Shown in pieces: positions 61,531 to 64,000 of a DNA stretch of 64,000 nt. Position 1 is the stretch's first letter. Every line of letters begins with the position of its first letter. The translations under genes and the position numbers were made by a program. The stretch spans positions 49,287 through 113,286 of the forward strand of contig NW_025861626.1 of NCBI RefSeq assembly GCF_002878395.1, given 5' to 3'. Below the pieces are notes generated by a model. It was not told the DNA's origin, did not search any database, and was given only the letters and a program-made list of their open reading frames with translations. Source of the stretch: Capsicum annuum. Lineage: Eukaryota; Streptophyta; Magnoliopsida; Solanales; Solanaceae.

Positions 61531-62092
61531 TATGAATTGAGGCAGCGAATTCTTACAGAAGTGCATGGTGCGCAATACTCTATTCATCCAGGGGCCACTA
61601 AGATGTACCACGACATGTGGGAGATCTATTGGTGGAGTGGGATGAAGAGAGATGTTGTAGAGTTTGTGGCTAAGTACTCCACATGTCAAAAGATTAATAT
61701 AGAGCATCTGAAACCTAGTGGTTCCATGCAAGAGATCACCATTCCTACTTGGAAGTGGGAAGAAGGTAATATGGACTTCATGACGCGTTTACGTAAAACT
61801 CGTCATCATCATGATTCAGTCTGGGTCATTATAGATAGAATGACCAAGTCAGCTCATTTCCTTCCTGTTTGTATATCTTATTTCGCCGAGGATTATGCCA
61901 AACTCTATTATCAGGGAGTTAGTCAGGTTACATGGTGTTGCACTATCTATCATCTGAAACAGAGGTACCCAGTTCACTTCTCACTTTTGGAAAGCATTCC
62001 AAAAGGGTCTCGGTACCCAAGTCCATCTTAGCACAACATTTCATCCTCATACAGATGGTCAAGCAGAGAGGACCATTCAGATTGTTGAAGAT
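61531..62092 (+). pseudogene. Element G integrase zinc domain and core
   Basis: Zinc domain: EVHGAQYSIHPGATKMYHDM, then FVAKYSTCQK, where the first Cys is Tyr. Core: first Asp in VWVIIDRMTKSAHF. The second position, in a frame around 61950, reads a stop and Asn (NRGTQF) where the family has SDRGTQF. Glu is present in GQAERTIQ near 62055. The C-terminal part changes frame before it. Two metal or catalytic sites are lost by changes that fit G-to-A. Confidence 0.88.
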
Positions 62093-62830
62093 ATGCTAAG
62101 GGCGTGTACAATTAACTTCAAGGGAATTTGGGACGACCACTTGCCTTTAATTGAGTTTGCATACAACAATAGCTATCATTCTAGTATTCAGATGTCTCCA
62201 TTCGAAGCTCTCTATGGTAGGAGATGTAGACCTCTGATTGGTTGGTTCGAAGTTAGTGAGGCCTTAATCATAGGTCCTGACTTAGAATTCGATGCCTTAG
62301 AGAAAGTTTAGTTGGTCAGAGAGAGATTCCGGGCTACTCAGAGATGATAGAAGTCCTATGCAGATGTTCATAGAAAGGATCTCGAGTTCAAGGTCAATGA
62401 CTATGTCTATATTAAGATCTCTCCCATGAAGGGAGCGAAGAGGTTCTGCAAGAAAGGGAAACTTAGTCCCCGGTATGTCGATCCCTTCAGAATTCTTTGT
62501 CGCTTCGGCAAGGTAACTTATGAGCTTGAGTTGCCTTCAGATCTAGCCTCAGTCCATCCAGTCTTCCATGACTCTTTCCTAATGAAGTGCATAGGTGACA
62601 CAGCAGGTGTTGTCCCTATTCAGAGGATCGACATTCAGAATAGCCTCTCCTATAAAGAGATTCCATTTGATATCTTAGATTATCAGACTCGTAGATTGAG
62701 GAACAAAGAAGTCCCTCTAGTCAAAGTTCTTTGGCGAAATCAGTCTCATGAGGGAGCTACTTGGGAAGCAGAAGCAGATATGCGTACCAAGTATCCTTAC
62801 CTATTCCCTGCTAATTTAGATCAAGCTTAA
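62093..62830 (+). pseudogene. Element G IN C-terminus and chromodomain
   Basis: 62093-62311: FKGIWDDHLPLIEFAYNNSYH, FEALYGRRCRPLIGWFEV, then a stop. 62426-62830 (134 codons): KGKLSPRYVDPFRIL (Asp for Gly in GPF), LASVHPVFHDSFLMKCIGD, YKEIPFDILDYQTRRL, and an intact chromodomain (VPLVKVLWRNQ, ATWEAEADM, YPYLFPANLDQA) ending at the natural stop. 62831-63075 is 3' untranslated. Confidence 0.9.
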
Positions 62831-63075
62831 TGTAACAGTTCTCCTTAATGTTATTCAGTTTCACATTCATGTTTCCAGTATAAACTTGGTACCTATTAAC
62901 CGTTTCATACTCAATCATGCATTCATGTGTTAGTTGTCCGTGCATCAGATATGCACAAGTTCAGTATGTTTACCATGTCAGTCATGAGATTAAGTTTCAG
63001 TTCTTCATGTTCAATTCAGGTTCTATTTTCTTCTATCCCTTCTCAGTAAATTCTCATTCGAGGACAAATGTTCCC

Positions 63076-63087
63076 AAGGGAGAGATA
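63076..63087 (+). other. Element G polypurine tract
   Basis: AAGGGAGAGATA just before the 3' LTR start. Confidence 0.78.
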
Positions 63088-63088
63088 T

Positions 63089-64000
63089 TGTAATACCCCA
63101 CATGTTTCTAAGCTAGGAAGTGAATAAGTACTCCTACGTATAAAATCTCTTATCCTGTGATTCATACTTGAGTACATGACTAACAATGAATATCCTAGTG
63201 ATAAGATAGCTTATGATGCATTAAGCATGTTCATATGAGTCATTTAAGCTAATACTAGCTAAGAGTGGTCATCTTTCAATGAGTATAACTAGATTTTAAT
63301 ATGGTATTTTGGCTTATTTATACCCACCAAATTGTATAGAATCGAATTTGCTTTCCAACGATACCAATATCGCCTTAATCCAATACCCGAGTGAAAAGTT
63401 ATGCCCAATTTCGTGAGAGACAGTAAGCATAGGCGATTGGTTAGGCACCGCTCAACCCAAGCATAGGCTATTGGTTAGGAGCCGCCCAACCTAGCTTAGG
63501 CAATCACTTGGGTGCCACCTAAGTCAATTCCAGGTGCCAAAAGTACTCCGTTTTGAATTATTTTAAGGGTAATTAAGTCTTTTAACACTCCTTACACGTC
63601 CCTAAACTTAACCCTACAAAATATATAGCTTCTAACCATATTACAATCCTATTATCATCTCAAAGCTCATCATCCAAGAGCACTAAAAGAGAAAAAAAAC
63701 TAGGATTATGTAACTAAGCTTGAAGATCCGATTTCAAAGAAATTCCTCCGTTAATCATCAAGAATCTTCCTTCTAAGGTATGCGTGAGTTGATTTATAGA
63801 TCCCTTTCATCATAAAGATCAAAAACCCTCTTTTTTGTTATAAAGTACGATTTCTATATTGTAGGGTGTTGATGATCATGTTGTTGATATTGGGTGATTC
63901 CCAAGATGGAATCTTTATATGTTTTTTTTTTAATTTCATGATATCATATGAGTTGGAAATATGTAAATTTGGTTATTCATGATGTATAATTTGATGATTT
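63089..64000 (+). repeat. Element G 3' LTR (partial)
   Basis: Starts TGTAATACCCCACATG and follows 56491 onward to the window end, with U3 words at 63425-63540 and the TATA candidate at 63619-63629. Confidence 0.92.

Larger units (their letters stand above)
56491..64000 (+). mobile_element. Element G, plus-strand chromovirus lacking gag (3' LTR cut by window end)
   Basis: 5' LTR 56491-59194, primer site 59198-59210, a short leader, PR, RT, RNase H, IN, chromodomain, purine tract 63076-63087 and 3' LTR from 63089. Between the primer site and PR only about 200 bp are present, so practically all of gag is deleted. Pol is the most legible of the window. Its protease text is close to C, while U3 resembles B. 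A TSD cannot be checked since the right flank is outside. Confidence 0.92.

Noticed and set aside
1..64000. A new defence or enzymatic system
   Set aside because: Every coding stretch longer than about 100 codons that I could interpret belongs to gag-pol; remaining frames are in LTRs. I see no gene set that would support such a system.

Overview
This 64 kb window is plant nuclear heterochromatin made almost entirely of Ty3/gypsy LTR retrotransposons nested in one another. I find no host gene, tRNA, rRNA or CRISPR array. Every recognisable coding stretch is retroelement gag, protease (PR), reverse transcriptase (RT), RNase H or integrase (IN). Most integrases end in a chromodomain, and primer sites match initiator tRNA-Met, so the elements look like chromoviruses of the Tekay/Del type. 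The long AT-rich LTRs that begin near TGTAACACCCC or TGTCACGACC resemble Solanaceae elements (pepper, potato, tomato, tobacco). The family assignment is from recognition only.

Seven elements (A-G) plus one solo LTR can be separated. Element A (minus strand) occupies 1-1501 and 10523-14793 and is cut twice. Element B (minus, 1502-10522) sits inside A's RT with a perfect 5-bp target duplication CTTTC. Element E (minus, from about 14794) sits in A's 5' LTR; it has unusually long LTRs (4.8 kb) and a heavily deleted interior. E was then hit four times: by C (minus, 21448-31618) and D (plus, 31749-about 40848) in its gag region, and by F (minus, 44941-56183, duplication GAAAC) and G (plus, 56491 to past the window end) in its 5' LTR. 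F's left LTR carries a 1.5 kb solo LTR of a different lineage (47013-48505, duplication TCATG). E's host LTR therefore reads 42129-44940, then 56189-56490, then beyond the window.

All elements are decayed by stops, frameshifts and deletions. G is youngest-looking in pol (RNase H with all four acidic residues) but lacks nearly all gag. F keeps an open RT. B, D and G have lost catalytic or zinc-binding residues, mostly through changes that fit G-to-A on the coding strand, as expected of methylated DNA. Relative order from nesting: A before B and E; E before C, D, F and G; F before the solo LTR.

The most interesting non-coding signal is that each LTR lineage carries its own repeated short word, mostly GC-rich, in the U3 region, several of them just upstream of a TATA box. 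E's LTR also carries tandem arrays (39 bp, about 70 bp, about 28 bp) whose copy number differs between its two LTRs. I found no convincing new enzymatic or defence system.
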